A stretch of 64,000 nucleotides of DNA from Ailurus styani (Eukaryota > Chordata > Mammalia > Carnivora > Ailuridae), in the NCBI GenBank assembly GCA_002007465.1, contig LNAC01000008.1:5789818-5853817 (forward strand), read 5' to 3'. Within the stretch, counting starts at the first letter, position 1; every line of letters begins with the position of its first letter. The translations under genes and the position numbers were made by a program. The notes beneath the pieces are model-generated. The model did not search any database, had not been told where the DNA came from, and was given only the letters and a program-made list of their open reading frames with translations. Shown here one piece after another: positions 1 to 11,410 of the stretch.

Positions 1-1540
1 ACCTGAGTTAGGTGCCCCTGAGCCTCAGGGCTCACGACCAGGAGGCTGGCCTCCTGATGCGGGATGTGTGCAGTCTTTGGGAGGAGAGCCTTGTCTGTCC
101 GGGGAAGATGGAGTACATGTGTCCTGCCTCCCCTGGGGTGCTCCTCCTCTCCTTTGCTGGTAGTCCGGCTGCTGTTAGCGGCCAGGTGCTGGGGACAGCG
201 ACGACAGGGCTCTCAGGGCCTCCAGCCGAGGAGGCAGACAGATGACAGACAAAATCTCACATCCAGGGAAAATCGAGCGTCTGGGACAGTTCCTGGTGGG
301 GGCCCTGCCCGGAAGAAAGCCCTTCTGCAGAACTTGGGGGTAACCTCCAGGCCACAGGCCCGGGGAAGGGGCTGAAGCCCACCCGCCGCCCGTCCGCCTC
401 CGTGCGGTGTGGTGGTGAGAGCACAACGGAGGCTTCGGCGGGGAAGCCTCGCACTTGGTGCCCGGCTTCCAGGGCCCTTGTCCCTCCTCCCCCAGGGAAT
501 CGGACAGGTCACTCTTAATTTGCGCTTCAGTCTTAAAAATTGCGTGTTTGTCCTCTACAGAAACTTGGCAAAAAATAAAGGAGCACAGTTAGAGAAGGAC
601 GATGCCTTCCATTCACGGGCCGCTACCTTTCAGTGTTAGGCGGGGAGCATTTTCTCTGCAGGCTGGACTGACGGTAGTCTGTCCTTTGCTTCCCAGCCTG
701 GATCTGGGCCCTGGGTCCTGGGTCCCTGTTAGGTCTCTTTTGGTTCCTAGAACTCAACTGGCTGTCCACTTTCTTGTTTGTTAGTGGGGGTGCAGGCAGA
801 GCGGGGGGTGGGGAGCTGAAAACAGAGGGACCAGCTGGTTGTGTGGAGAGAGGTGGGGTTCAGGTCAGGCCTGTCGGACAGCAGGACCCCAGGATGCCCG
901 CAGGCTGTCTCCCACTGTGGGTGTCACACGGGGCCCTGCACCCAAAGGTGGACCCAGGTTCCCTACCCTCAGTGTCCCCATGGAAGTAGTGGCGCCCTGC
1001 TCCCCCAGGGAGGGAACAGAGAGGTCCTGCAATTTGCCCCGGGCGCCAGCTCTGGTAAGCTGCTGTCTGTGCCGGGTCTGTGCCGGGCCTGCTCCTGGCT
1101 GTGCTCGGCCCACTGCGTCCCCTACAGAGAGGGCCCTGCGGGAGCTTGGAGCCTTGCTGGCAGCCCAGAGAACCGGTGCAGGCCGGCTGCGTGCGAGGGA
1201 GAGGGGGGCCACTGGTCTCTGCCCTGCCCTGCCCTCAGTATGACCTTTCAAGGGCGTCTTTCCATCTGGGGATGAGGGGGGACGGTGCCCCCCTCCCCAG
1301 CCTCTGCACTCCCCGGGGCTCCTTGTTCCGTCTGCTGCCCTCCCCCTCGCCCCACTCCTGAAGGCTCAGGACAGGTGGCACTCCTTTGGAGAGCCTCCCC
1401 AGATCGCCTCCCGTGCCGCCCAGAAACTCCCCCCACCCACCCCCACGCCGTAGACCCTCTCCCCCTCCTCCCCCGGGGCACTGCCCCCTCCTGAAGCCTG
1501 TGGATTCTTACTCCAGGAAAATGAGCCTTTTCACACCTGG

Positions 1541-1542
<2 letters not shown>

Positions 1543-1577
<35 letters not shown>
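1543..1577. repeat. (TG)n microsatellite
   Basis: About 17 uninterrupted TG units, followed by ctgtgtgactg. In CCDC12 intron 1. Confidence 0.97.
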
Positions 1578-1578
<1 letters not shown>

Positions 1579-2689
1579 TGTGTGACTGTTGATCTCTGGG
1601 ATCCCATCCATGGACCCCACCCCAGGTCTGTGAACACTAGGTACCCTCTCGTTCTGTTCTTTTTCCTGCTAAGGACCTGATATGGTGTCCCTAGCACGAG
1701 GGAGCCAGTCAATATTTGTTAACCAGTATTCTGCCAGAGGGGTTGTCTGCTGCCTCCTTTGAACACAGCCCGGCTCCCAGCTGTGCTCGCGGCAAGAATA
1801 GCACAGGCTTGGCTTGGGGCCAGCCCCCCACAACTCCTCTGCCCCATGCAGGGCGTCAGCCGCCCTCCTGGGGCCGGGCCATCCTGGGGCTGGGCTGTCC
1901 TGGGGCCAGGCCAGGTGATGGAGCCTTGGTGGTGGGGCCGGCCCTGGCTCTGCGGAGGAGTGGGCCCTCTTCTCTGCTGCTGGGGACACCTTGCTGGACC
2001 CCTGGCCTGTGTCCACCCCGGCCTCCGCCTGAGCCCGGTCCACCGGACAGCTGCTGCGCCCTTGCTCTCTGTCCCCTGGGCACTGCCACCTTCGTGGCCC
2101 CGGGCGCCGCCTTCTCCCTGTGAGTCCTGGTCAAAACCTGGGGGTGGTCATCCGACCCCTCCCTGTCCCCCAGAGCCCTCGGGCACCCCCTCATTCTGTC
2201 GCAGGCCTGGTTCCGGCCCTTATCTGCAGACCTTATCTCCGGCGTCTTTACCGTTCCTGGCACTTTGTCCTCTCGCTCACAGCCTTTAGGGAACGCCTGT
2301 CCCCCCAGGAGAGCAGTGACTCTCTGCTCTGATGTTGGTCCCCACCCTCCCTGCTGGACACTCAGAGTCGGGTTCTAGGCGCTGCGCTGAATGCAGAGTC
2401 AGATCCCTGCCCGCCCCCCCCAGAGAGTCAGACCCGTCGTCTAATGTCTCCATGAAGCAGACGTTGTTGCACGGCTTGTCTGCTCTCAGGACTGATGAAA
2501 GTGAAAGCTTATCATGACTGTCAGATGCAGGCAGTCTGGGCCTGTGGCCCTGCGGTTTCTCCGCAGCCCTGCCCTTCCTGCCCTGGTCCCATTCCCCCTG
2601 CCCTTCGGGAGCTGCGGCCTTGTCCACCTGGGCTGCAGGCTCTTCTCCTTCCTCCCTGGCCAGTCCACTCTTGTGCGGTGGTACAAGTG

Positions 2690-2800
2690 TGACAGTGTCT
2701 GTTTTCATAGAAGAGGAAACCGAGGCCAGACAGGTTGAGTAACTTGCCCAGGGTCCCAGAGGAGGCTGCGATGGAGCTGGGCTTTGCCAGGCAGGGTCCA
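2690..2800 (-). repeat. MIR-like core
   Basis: aagaggaaaccgaggccaga then ggttgagtaacttgcccagg: reverse of the MIR core. Boundaries are approximate. Confidence 0.5.
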
Positions 2801-4139
2801 GCCCAGAGCTCCACCACCGGTACCTGCCGTAGGGGCTCATGGAGTACAGACAGGTAATACAGGGACCTGCCCCCAAGGGACTCCCCACCTGCTGAGCAGA
2901 GTGGACACACAGGCCAGGTAGGCCCTACGGCAAGCCGAGTGCTGGGGACCCTGAGTCGGGGGGCCCTGCCGGGATCCTGGCTTGCCCGGGAGACTCAGAA
3001 CCTCCCTCCCAGACTTTCCCCTGTCTCCGGGCAGTGGAGGACTGTGCAGTGCCTGTGCCCAGGAGTGGTGGCATTCAGCCTGGGGCTTATCACTGGACCT
3101 TCAGGGTGAGTCAGATGCTGGGTGCCTGCCTTGCCCCTAAGTGTCCTCGGAGCACAGCGCCTGTCCTCGCTGCACCGCCAGGAAGCCCCTCCTCCCGACG
3201 GGGGCTGCTCTGGCCCTGAGGATGGGCACAGGGTGAGATTGTGCAGCCAGCCAGGTTGGCCCTCAGCAGCATCAGTTCCTTCCTGTCCTCCTCACCCCCT
3301 TCCTGTGCCTATCTCGCCTTGGCTTTTCCCAAGGGCCCAAATCAATCGGAAAGGCTCAAGCTGGGGCCAGTTTCCCCTCTTCTCAGGGGACTAGGTTTGG
3401 GGCCTTATTGTTTCTTGGATTGTTGACCAGGAGGGCCATTTCCATGAGCAGCTCACCAGGCATCCCCAGAGCCAATGAGGCCTGTTTGCCTGGGCACTGG
3501 AAAGGTTTTCTGTACCTGTGTGTCCTGTCGGGTCTCCTGCCCCAATCAGAGATGGGAGTGTCTCTCTGTGAACCCTTTCCCGCTTCCTTCTTTCTCTTCT
3601 GGAAGGAAGAACCCCAGGCAGCAACTCCTCTCGGGATGAGGGAGGGGCTCATTCCTTGTCCCCTCAGCTCAATAGCTCCTCCTTGAGCACCACCACCCTG
3701 ATGGCAGGTCCCAGCCCTCCTTTACTCTTAACCAGCAGCAGGCTAGGACCAGGGCAGCCCAGCAGTGGACCTGCTCGCCTGACTTCTGGTCTCCCCATCT
3801 TCTCCCACGACTCCCCTTCCAGGCTGCCACAGTGCCCTTTGAGAGTCTTGGCTCGGCTAAGCATGCCCACAGCCCCGGAGGAAGGCCTTGTCAGCCCCCG
3901 CCAGCCTTGTGGGATGGCCCCGCAGGTCTGGACAGTGCCCTTTCTCTGCCCTCATGGCCTTACCAGGCAATTACCATTCTTTGGCTGCTTGGTAGCCTCC
4001 TGTTGGACATTCAGAGCTGGGTTTTAGGGTTGCCTCCTCCTCTGACAACACCTGTCCCTTCCCAGTTCATGTGTACACACGCGGAATAAAGTCTTCCGTA
4101 CACTCATGGCACGGTTACATTTTCTGAGTCTGTTCCTTT

Positions 4140-4215
4140 AAGTAGATTTGAGATCCTTGAGGATAGCATTGTTTCCTTCATCTTTGTGCCCAGGCCGGAC
4201 CCAGCACACAGAGGG
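4140..4215 (+). repeat. L2-like 3' fragment
   Basis: gagatccttgaggatagcat then cccaggccggacccagcaca resembles the L2 3' end. Confidence 0.45.
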
Positions 4216-4501
4216 GAGCAGAGTTACAAGGGAAGAGGGACCCCTAGTCTTTGCCTGGAGAGGGAGGGCAGCAGGAGGAGAGGCAGCAACTTCCCTTCTC
4301 CCCCGACTTTCTGCATTTCTGGTGGTTGGTTGAGTTTCTAATGGGGTTCAGGCAGCAAATGTGGATTGACATGCTCCCCCCATTCCCTGCAGGGGTACTC
4401 AGCTAATGAGGGCTTCTTCTGGGAAGGGACTGGGGAGCAAACACATTGTTAAACACCAAGTCTGGAGTGTCCCAGAATTGATAAACCTCCAGCTCGTCTA
4501 A

Positions 4502-4607
4502 TATTTTACTAATTTTTAAAGTAAGCTCTACGCCCAACATGGGGCTTGAACTCATGACCCCGAGATTAAGAGTTGCATGCTCTACTGATAGAGCCAGCCA
4601 GGTGCCC
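4502..4607 (-). mobile_element. Can-SINE (tRNA-Lys-derived), head-only type
   Basis: Reverse orientation. The tRNA-like head (gggcacctggctggctctat, agagcatgcaactcttaatc) with A- and B-box remnants is followed by a short A-rich tail. It is flanked by 15-bp near-identical target-site duplications ctccagctcgtctaa (4487-4501) and ctccagctagtctaa (4608-4622). Confidence 0.9.
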
Positions 4608-4622
4608 CTCCAGCTAGTCTAA

Positions 4623-4985
4623 CAGAGAAAGAGAAAAGACAGAGGTTGTCAGTGGCAATAGATATCACTACAGATCCTACAGACGTTAAAGGGAATAAAT
4701 AAGAGAATGTTATAAGGGGTTTTATGTCAATACATTCAGCAACTTGGGTGAAATGGATACTCCTTGAAACATATGAAATAATGGGACTGACTCAGGAAGA
4801 AATAGAAAATCTGTAGAGCCCCCTATCTAAACTCTCACAAAGAAAACTTTGGGCCAAGATGGCTCCACAGAAGTCTTATCATAGATTTAAGGAAGAAGTA
4901 ATGCCGATCTTGCACAACCCTTATTTTAATTGCAGAAATTTGGTTTCTGGCAGAAGGATTTCAAACAGTATGAAATAGCTCAGTT
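4623..4985 (+). mobile_element. LINE-1 ORF2 fragment, old
   Basis: Decayed sequence resembling L1 ORF2 in + orientation: aggaagaaatagaaaatctg, then ggccaagatggctccacag and ttaaggaagaagtaatgcc. Many indels and no open frame. It lies immediately right of the SINE, which may have landed at its edge. Confidence 0.65.
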
Positions 4986-7126
4986 GGTCTGTTTGGGGCG
5001 GGGATCTTCTGGAGCCCCTGAAGTCTTGCATCAGAGACCCCTTTCCCCTGCAGGCTGTGGGAGGCATTTCTAGGAACAGGCAAGAGGACCCCAGTCCAGG
5101 ATGTGGCTTCCCTGCCCTCCGCCACCACTGTTTCCAAGAGTTTGGCTCTTCTGGAGTTGGTAGAAAGAGTAGTTAAATTGGCAAACAGTTGACGGTTGTC
5201 TAGCCCAGGCCAGGAAGGGCTCCAGGAGATGCCCCCATACTTGAGGAAGGCGTGAAGGACTTGAGGGAGGCCTACATGTGAACGGGAATGGCTATGTGCC
5301 TGGGCCCAGAGGAGTGACTGGCATGTTGTCTGGGAACCTCAGAAGGCTGCCTGGAGGAGGTGGCCTTTGAGCTGACCTCCAGAATTGGTCAGAGGGTGGG
5401 TTTTCTTCGGGGTTATGAGAATGGGCATATCAGGGTTTGAGAGACAGAGGCTGTGGTGTCAGGGTATTCTGGACAGGGGCGAGTGTGAGTGGGCTGTAGG
5501 GTGAGTGTTGGGGCCTCGTGAGGCTGCCCTTGGAGGAGAGTGGCTGTTGTCCTGAGCGCCTGGGGAGCCCGCGAGAACTTGGAGCGGAGTGGTGGTATGA
5601 CGTGACCCACCTCTGGGATGTGGATGGGAGGTGGAAGAGGAAAAGGAGGGAAGTGCCCCCAGGAAGCTGTGTTCTGCGGCGCGGGGGGCAGCTGACGGGC
5701 AGGTTGGCAGGCAGGCACGGGGCTGCTGTGGGCTGGGTTGTGTGGGTGCCCGTGGACGCAGTGTGGAGAGGGCAAGGACCGGAGGACAGGGACTGGGAAG
5801 GAGGGAGGAGGGCGGGAGATCTGGGGAAGGGTGCGTGTGGGAGGGGTTAAGCAGTGAGTCAGATTTAACAGTCTCGGGGTGGGTGGGCTGTCTCCAGATT
5901 CTGGGGGATGCTGTGCCCCTCGGGCCCTGCCTGCCCTCCGAGGGTGTGTGCCAGGGCCTGGGCCTGGACTCGGGCTGGCTGCAGCCGGTCAGAGCCAGGG
6001 CTGAACCAGGCCTGAACCGCGGGGGAGCAGGAAGAGGTGGCTGGGGTCAGAGATGTTTTTAGAAACCGAGTGCCGCTCTTCATCCACCACTTCTCATCTG
6101 TCTCCTTGGTGGGAACCCAGGGCCTGGCTCAGAGACCTTGCTCCAGACCTGCAGCCACCACGGGCAAATCTTATCCCTTTCCCTGACAGCCCTTCACCAG
6201 GCTCCCTGTGGGTTGAACTGAGGACCTGGGAGACAGTCCTAGGGGCCCTTTGAGTCTCTTAGGCTGGGGTGGGCCATGAGGGTGGTCTCCACCGCCTGCT
6301 GCCATCCCAGGTAACGAATGTCCTGCCTTGGGACCGAGGCCACGATCACCCAGAAGTTGTCGGGCTGCTCACGAACGCTTGCTGTCCTGTGAGTTGCCGT
6401 GGAGCGGGAGGAAGGGAGCGCACCTCGTTCTTGCATTTCTGTGGCCTGTGTACGGGTTACCCCGCTCCTGCCCCGCACGCGTCTCTCTGTTGTTCTTGAG
6501 CACCTGCTCTCCACCCAGCAGCCCAGGCCGGGGTCATCCTTAACTTCACGCCCACCCCCCAGACAGCTGGGTGTTTTTTCAAAATGTCACAGAGATGGTG
6601 GCGTGTTTTCTCATTCATTAATGAATAACCAGCCTGCACCAAGGCACTCGAGTGTCTCTCGGACTCCGGGACAGCGGTGGCGGCGGTGGCTGCGAGAAGG
6701 GGCACGGTGTTTGCCAAGGACTGCTTCTCAGAGGCCGGTCCTGTCGTCCCCACCCTCCTCTGCCAGCTGGTCCAGGTTAACAGAGCCCCACGGAAAAGCG
6801 CCTTCCTTGGGGGGTTGTCCACCAGCCCACACTGGGGAGAACTGAGCCTTTCTGTGACCTTCTGTCTCTGTCCTTGCTCCCCAGGGGGAGGCAGGCCATC
6901 AGGGAGTCTGCTGACTGGCAGTTGGAAAGGAACTTTTTTTTTGTTTTTTGGTTTTTTTTTTTGACTGTTCAGGCTTACGGCTTGCTTAATCCGCCAGCAT
7001 TTCATCAGGGAGAGAGGGGTGCGTGTGTCCGTTGGACCTCCATGGAGGGTCCTGCCCAGGCCCCCGCAGCCCTGGAGGCCACACAGAGAACGTTGGCTTG
7101 TTTCTCATTTAAGGATTTGTACTCTG

Positions 7127-7340
7127 GGGGCACCTGGGTGGCTCAGTGGGTTAAAGCCTCTGCCTTCAGCTCAGGTCATGATCTCAGGGTCCTGGGATTG
7201 AGCCCCTTATCGGGCTCTCTGCTCAGCAGGGAGCCTGCTTCCTCCTCTCTCTCTGTCTGCCTCTCTCCCTACTTGTGATCTCTCTCTCTGTCAAATAAAT
7301 AAATAAAATTCTTAAAAAAAAAGAAAAAAGAAAGAAAGAA
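7127..7340 (+). mobile_element. Can-SINE (young arctoid/mustelid type), first of a tandem pair
   Basis: Full head, CT-rich middle (tcctcctctctctctgtctg), cctacttgtgatctctctct and AAATAAATAAATAAAAT tail. It is flanked by tttgtactctg at 7116-7126 and 7341-7351. It is close to the consensus, so I judge it recent. Confidence 0.95.
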
Positions 7341-7351
7341 TTTGTACTCTG

Positions 7352-7549
7352 CGGGCACCTAGGTGGCTCAGTCAGTTAAGCATCTGCCTTTGGCTCAGGT
7401 CCTGGGATCAAGCCCCACATTGGGCTCCCTGCTCAGCGGGAAGCCTGCTTCTCCCTCTCTCTCTCTGCCTGCCTCTCTGCCTACTTGTGCTCTCACTTTC
7501 TCTCTTTCTGTCAAATAAATGAATAAAATCTTAAAAAAAAAAAAAAGAA
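7352..7549 (+). mobile_element. Can-SINE, second of a tandem pair
   Basis: Same family but more diverged, with a different head (cagtcagttaagcatctgcc) and an internal deletion between two ggtc words. It is flanked by the same tttgtactctg at 7341-7351 and 7550-7560. Confidence 0.95.
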
Positions 7550-7779
7550 TTTGTACTCTGTTCTCCCTTTCCTCTTTGGCCATCACGAGCCGGGAGCCTC
7601 TCTGCCCTGGGGCTTGCTTGTCCAGCGAGGTGGCCAGGCTCTTAGGAAAGGTCCTACTGCCGCCAGCTCCCCCAGCCTTTCTTCTGGCTCCTAGTGCCTT
7701 ACTTAGACACTGGCCAGAGCCCTCTGTGACCGGCCCCAGCTGCTGTGACAGCCTGAGCAGCATTAACCTTCACCAGGCC

Positions 7780-7990
7780 TGTGACTCCAGCCCCCTGGGT
7801 GTTCTGCACACCACACCCTCCTTTGCTCAAGCTGCACCCCCCCCCTCCAGGAAGGCCTTCCCTACTCCAGTCACCCCCACATTCTCTTCACCCCTCCCCA
7901 TCCCACCCTGCAGAACCACGCTGAGCTCTCTCGTGTGGCTGTGGTCACTCGTTCCTGCTGCTTCATCCCTGAGACTAGGCTGCTCTGGGT
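7780..7990 (+). repeat. L2-like fragment
   Basis: tttgctcaagctgcacc, aggaaggccttccctactcc and the following CT-rich text resemble the L2 3' region. Confidence 0.4.
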
Positions 7991-8271
7991 TGAAAGAACA
8001 AGGGCTTATCTTGATCCGTGCACATCAGGAAAGCATTTCCCTGGGCCAAAAGCCTCTCGGCTAGTTCCGGGCTCTCCTTCCCTGTAAGTGTGAGGCCAAG
8101 GAATAGTGGGGTCTGGTTGTTCTCAGGTCTCCATGGTGATCACTGTTAGGAAGCGTGCACATAAAGCAGGTGCCACTCTCAGGGAGACCGTTGTCAGTGG
8201 CATGAACAAACTTCGAGGAGAGTTAGCACAGTAGCTATTCAAAGTTGATATGTCAGTCCTAGCTCTTTCTT

Positions 8272-8640
8272 TTTTAAAATTTATTTAAATTCAATTTAGG
8301 TAACATACATTGTATTATTAGTTGCAGGGGTAGAATTTAGTGATTTGTCAGTTGTATATGACACCCAGTGCTCATTACATCACGTGCCGTCCTTAATGCC
8401 CACCCCCTTCCCCTCCAGCAACCCTCAGTTGGTTTCCTAGAGTTAAGCGTCTCTCATGGTGTGTCTCTCTCTCTGATCTCATCTTATTTTATTTCTTCTT
8501 TCCCGTCCACTTTGTTCATGTTTCTGAAATTCCACATAGGAGTGAAATCATGGTATTTGTCTTTTTCTGATGGACTTTTCTTAGTATAATACTCTCTAGC
8601 TCCATCCACATCGTTGCAAATGGCAAAATTTTTGTTTGGT
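8272..8640 (-). mobile_element. LINE-1 3' end, 5'-truncated
   Basis: Reverse-orientation carnivore L1 3' sequence. Recognisable blocks on the + strand are attcaatttaggtaacatac, acacccagtgctcattacat and ctccatccacatcgttgcaa. It ends at a (ttttttg)n stretch, beyond which a SINE head lies. Confidence 0.85.
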
Positions 8641-8682
8641 TTTTGTTTTTTGTTTTTTGTTTTTTGTTTTTTGTTTTTTTTT

Positions 8683-8762
8683 TTAATCTCCACATCCAGC
8701 ATGGAGTCTGTACCCCGGAATCAGGAGTCGTGTGCTCCTCCAGCCGAGCCTGCCAGGCGTCC
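8683..8762 (-). mobile_element. Can-SINE head abutting the L1 fragment
   Basis: On the - strand ggacgcctggcaggctcggc, then gagcacacgactcctgattc: a SINE head ending in an A-rich run that leads into the L1 piece. The outer flanks of the L1+SINE block carry one shared duplication (about ctagctctttctt at 8259-8271 and 8765-8777). Confidence 0.75.
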
Positions 8763-9758
8763 TTCTAGCTCTTTCTTACGTCATAGAGGCCTCTGTATGG
8801 CAGTGCCTTACTCATGTCTCAGAACACTGTTCCAGAGGGATGGTCAGAGGCACGTTGCTGCCAGTAATGAAGTGCATAGTGACACCTCCCGGAGGGCCAG
8901 TCCTGGCAGGCACGGGGACCCTGGACTGCCTCAGCACGTGCACTGAGAACACGGTCATGCATTTGAGCACAGAAACACGGGTGCACACCCTGCAGGTCAA
9001 TCTGTGCCCAGGGCCAGTCCAACCTTACAGAGTCAGGGAGAAAACCCAGGAGACACTTGCTTCTGTGGCCGGAAGCTGCATGGTGCTATCCTCTGTTTTG
9101 GCCCTTGGTGTCCCCGGAGAATGAGTGTGCTGTGTCAGGTTTGAGACTTACCAAGAGATGGGGGGCAGGAGGAAGACCCCCCCAAAAAAAACAGATTTAG
9201 AAGAAATTTTTCCCATAGAAACTTGACACCAGTTCCCCTTCCCTCCATCCCCTGAATACATGGCAAGAGTCTTGTTCTAAGCCTGATTCTAGTTTGAGTT
9301 ATACTACCCCTTAAAGTAAGGAAGTAGGTGTTCCTGGAGAGGCCGCTGGCCTGGACGGGAGCCCAGGAGGCCCGAGCTCTTGCCCCTCCCTGGTCGCCGG
9401 GGACTGCCCTTCCCAGCTCAGCACGCGGCTCCATCCAGACCCACAGAGGGGTCCGCGCCCACCTGCATTTCTCACCACTCACACCTGCCTCCTCCCGGGT
9501 GTGTCCTGTGGGGGTCACCGCGTGCCTGGCCTGGGCTGGGGTCACCAGTTGCTGTTATGTGGGCGGCGGGGTGGGGGGAGTTGAAGGCTGGGCGGTGAGG
9601 CTCCCGTGTTGTGCTCCACGTGGGGGCTGCAACACCAAGCTGCTCTTCGCCAGGGCGAGTGGCTCCCAAGTGCCCTGTTCTTCCCCAGCTCCCTGGACAT
9701 CAAGGACTGGAAGTAGTAGCGCCCATCTGAGCAAGTGGTTTTCTCCTTTCCTTTGCAG

Positions 9759-9826
9759 GACAAGGAGGACGGGGAGCCCAAGACCAAGCAGCTCAGAGAA
9801 GGGGAGGAGGAAGGTGAGAAGCACAG
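9759..9826 (+). CDS. CCDC12: CCDC12 coding exon 2
   Basis: A pyrimidine tract and cag precede the exon, and gtgagg follows it. The 68 bases encode 22 codons (DKEDGEPKTKQLREGEEEGE then KH) plus two bases of an Arg codon completed in the next exon. One Glu of the human acidic run is Gly here. The tail of the exon is purine-rich, and a poly-C assembly gap lies about 160 bases downstream. Confidence 0.95.
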
Positions 9827-11360
9827 GTGAGGCCCGCGTACAGCTCTGTGTCACCCCACCTCGGTGCTGACAGTCTCCAAGGCACCCCGTGCCTCTCCCC
9901 CCACCCCCCTCCCCACCCCGTGGCTGCCTTGTGCAGGCCTGAAAAGCTCACCCTTCTCCCCAGTTGGACCCTTCTTTGCTCCGCCCCCCCCCCCCCCCCC
10001 CCNNNNNNNNNNNNNNNNNNNNNNNNNNNNNNNNNNNNNNNNNNNNNNNNNNNNNNNNNNNNNNNNNNNNNNNNNNNNNNNNNNNNCCCCCCCCCCCCCC
10101 CCCCCCGGCCCCGGCCAGCCGGCTGGCTTTTATGCGGCCACCCGCAGATTCTTCCCGACCCTCGTTAAGGCTTATCCCTCTTCTCCAAACCATTTGCCTG
10201 GCATGTTCCCTGGTACCTGCAAAATCAGGTCCAAACCACGCCTGGCGTGTTTGCTCTGCCAGGGGCCCCCCCCCGGCCTCATCCAGCCCCTTCCACGTCC
10301 CCGTAATCCCTCCAGCCCTTTGGCATCTCCTGACGGCGTCCTCTGTGTGTGTTGCTCTCCCAGGCTTGGTTCTTTGGCCTCGCCTTCCTCTCCTCTCCAC
10401 CTTCCATAGCTCGGGCGTCAAGTGGAGCTCAGCTCGGAGCCTCCGCACCGTCCTCCCGGTCCGTGCTCCCCGGCCCCTCTCAGGAGGCCACGGAGAGTGT
10501 TTCTCTCTCTCTCTCTCTCTTTTTTCTTTAAAGATTTTATTTATTTATTTGACAGAGAGAGATCACAAGTAGGCAGAGAGGCAGGCAGAGAGAGAGGAGG
10601 AAGCAGGCTCCCTGCTGAGCAGAGAGCCCGATGCGGGCCTCGATCCCAGGACCCCGAGATCATGACCCGAGCCGAAGGCAGAGGCTTTAACCCACTGAGC
10701 CACCCAGGCGCCCAAGAGTGTTTCTCTTTGCCAGATCCTGTTGTCTGGCCGAGTCCGCTTCAGTTGCCCAAACACGGTGCTGTTCCCTGCGATTGCGGGC
10801 ACACGGTCAGCCCCCCGCCCCTTCTCGAGGGCTGGCCCCTCCACACAGCTCGGGGGCTGCTTTGCCTCAGAAATCCCTGTGGACCATTTGCAAATCCGAA
10901 GTGTGGGGCGGGCAGCAGCTGTGTGGTTGGTCTTGGTGAGCTGGGGAGAGCCTTTCTGCCCACCCAGCACTTCCACGCCGGAGTTCCGGGGTCTCGTGCC
11001 CTCCCTCCCATGCCCGGCCATGAACTTGGGCCACACGGCCAGTGGGGGAAGCGTGGTTGGCATCAGACTTGGTCTCTGAATGGACAGGTCACCTTGATGT
11101 CCTCTGTCCTGAGCAGTTTCCTCAAGGCCCAGGGCTTGAAGGTGTCTGCCCGCGTCAGGTAGTGGATCTTGATGTCTGAAGAACACTTCCCCGGCGGGGC
11201 TGTGCTTTGAAGTGGGGGACAGCAGGGGTGAGGGAACCCTTCCCGGGGTCTGCTATGGCCTTGTGTTAGCCTTACCAGTGTGAGGAGAACCTCCGTGGGG
11301 GCAGGGCCCTTATCCAGAGCTGATCTCAAACGAGATGGGGCTTTTTTATTCCCTAGGGTA

Positions 11361-11410
<50 letters not shown>

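Larger units (their letters stand above)
1..9758 (+). other. CCDC12: CCDC12 intron 1 (3' portion)
   Basis: No exon is supported here. The human intron 1 is also very long, so this is taken as its 3' part. Bases 1-4,480 are GC-rich unique sequence with one TG microsatellite, a MIR core near 2,700 and an L2-like tail near 4,150. Then come a Can-SINE and an L1 ORF2 fragment (4,502-4,985), unique sequence to 7,115, a tandem SINE pair, an L2-like stretch near 7,800-7,990 and an L1/SINE composite (8,272-8,762). The acceptor of exon 2 is at 9757-9758. Confidence 0.85.

Noticed and set aside
9827..10448. Open frames spanning the N block
   Set aside because: Translation through 84 unknown bases and poly-C is meaningless.
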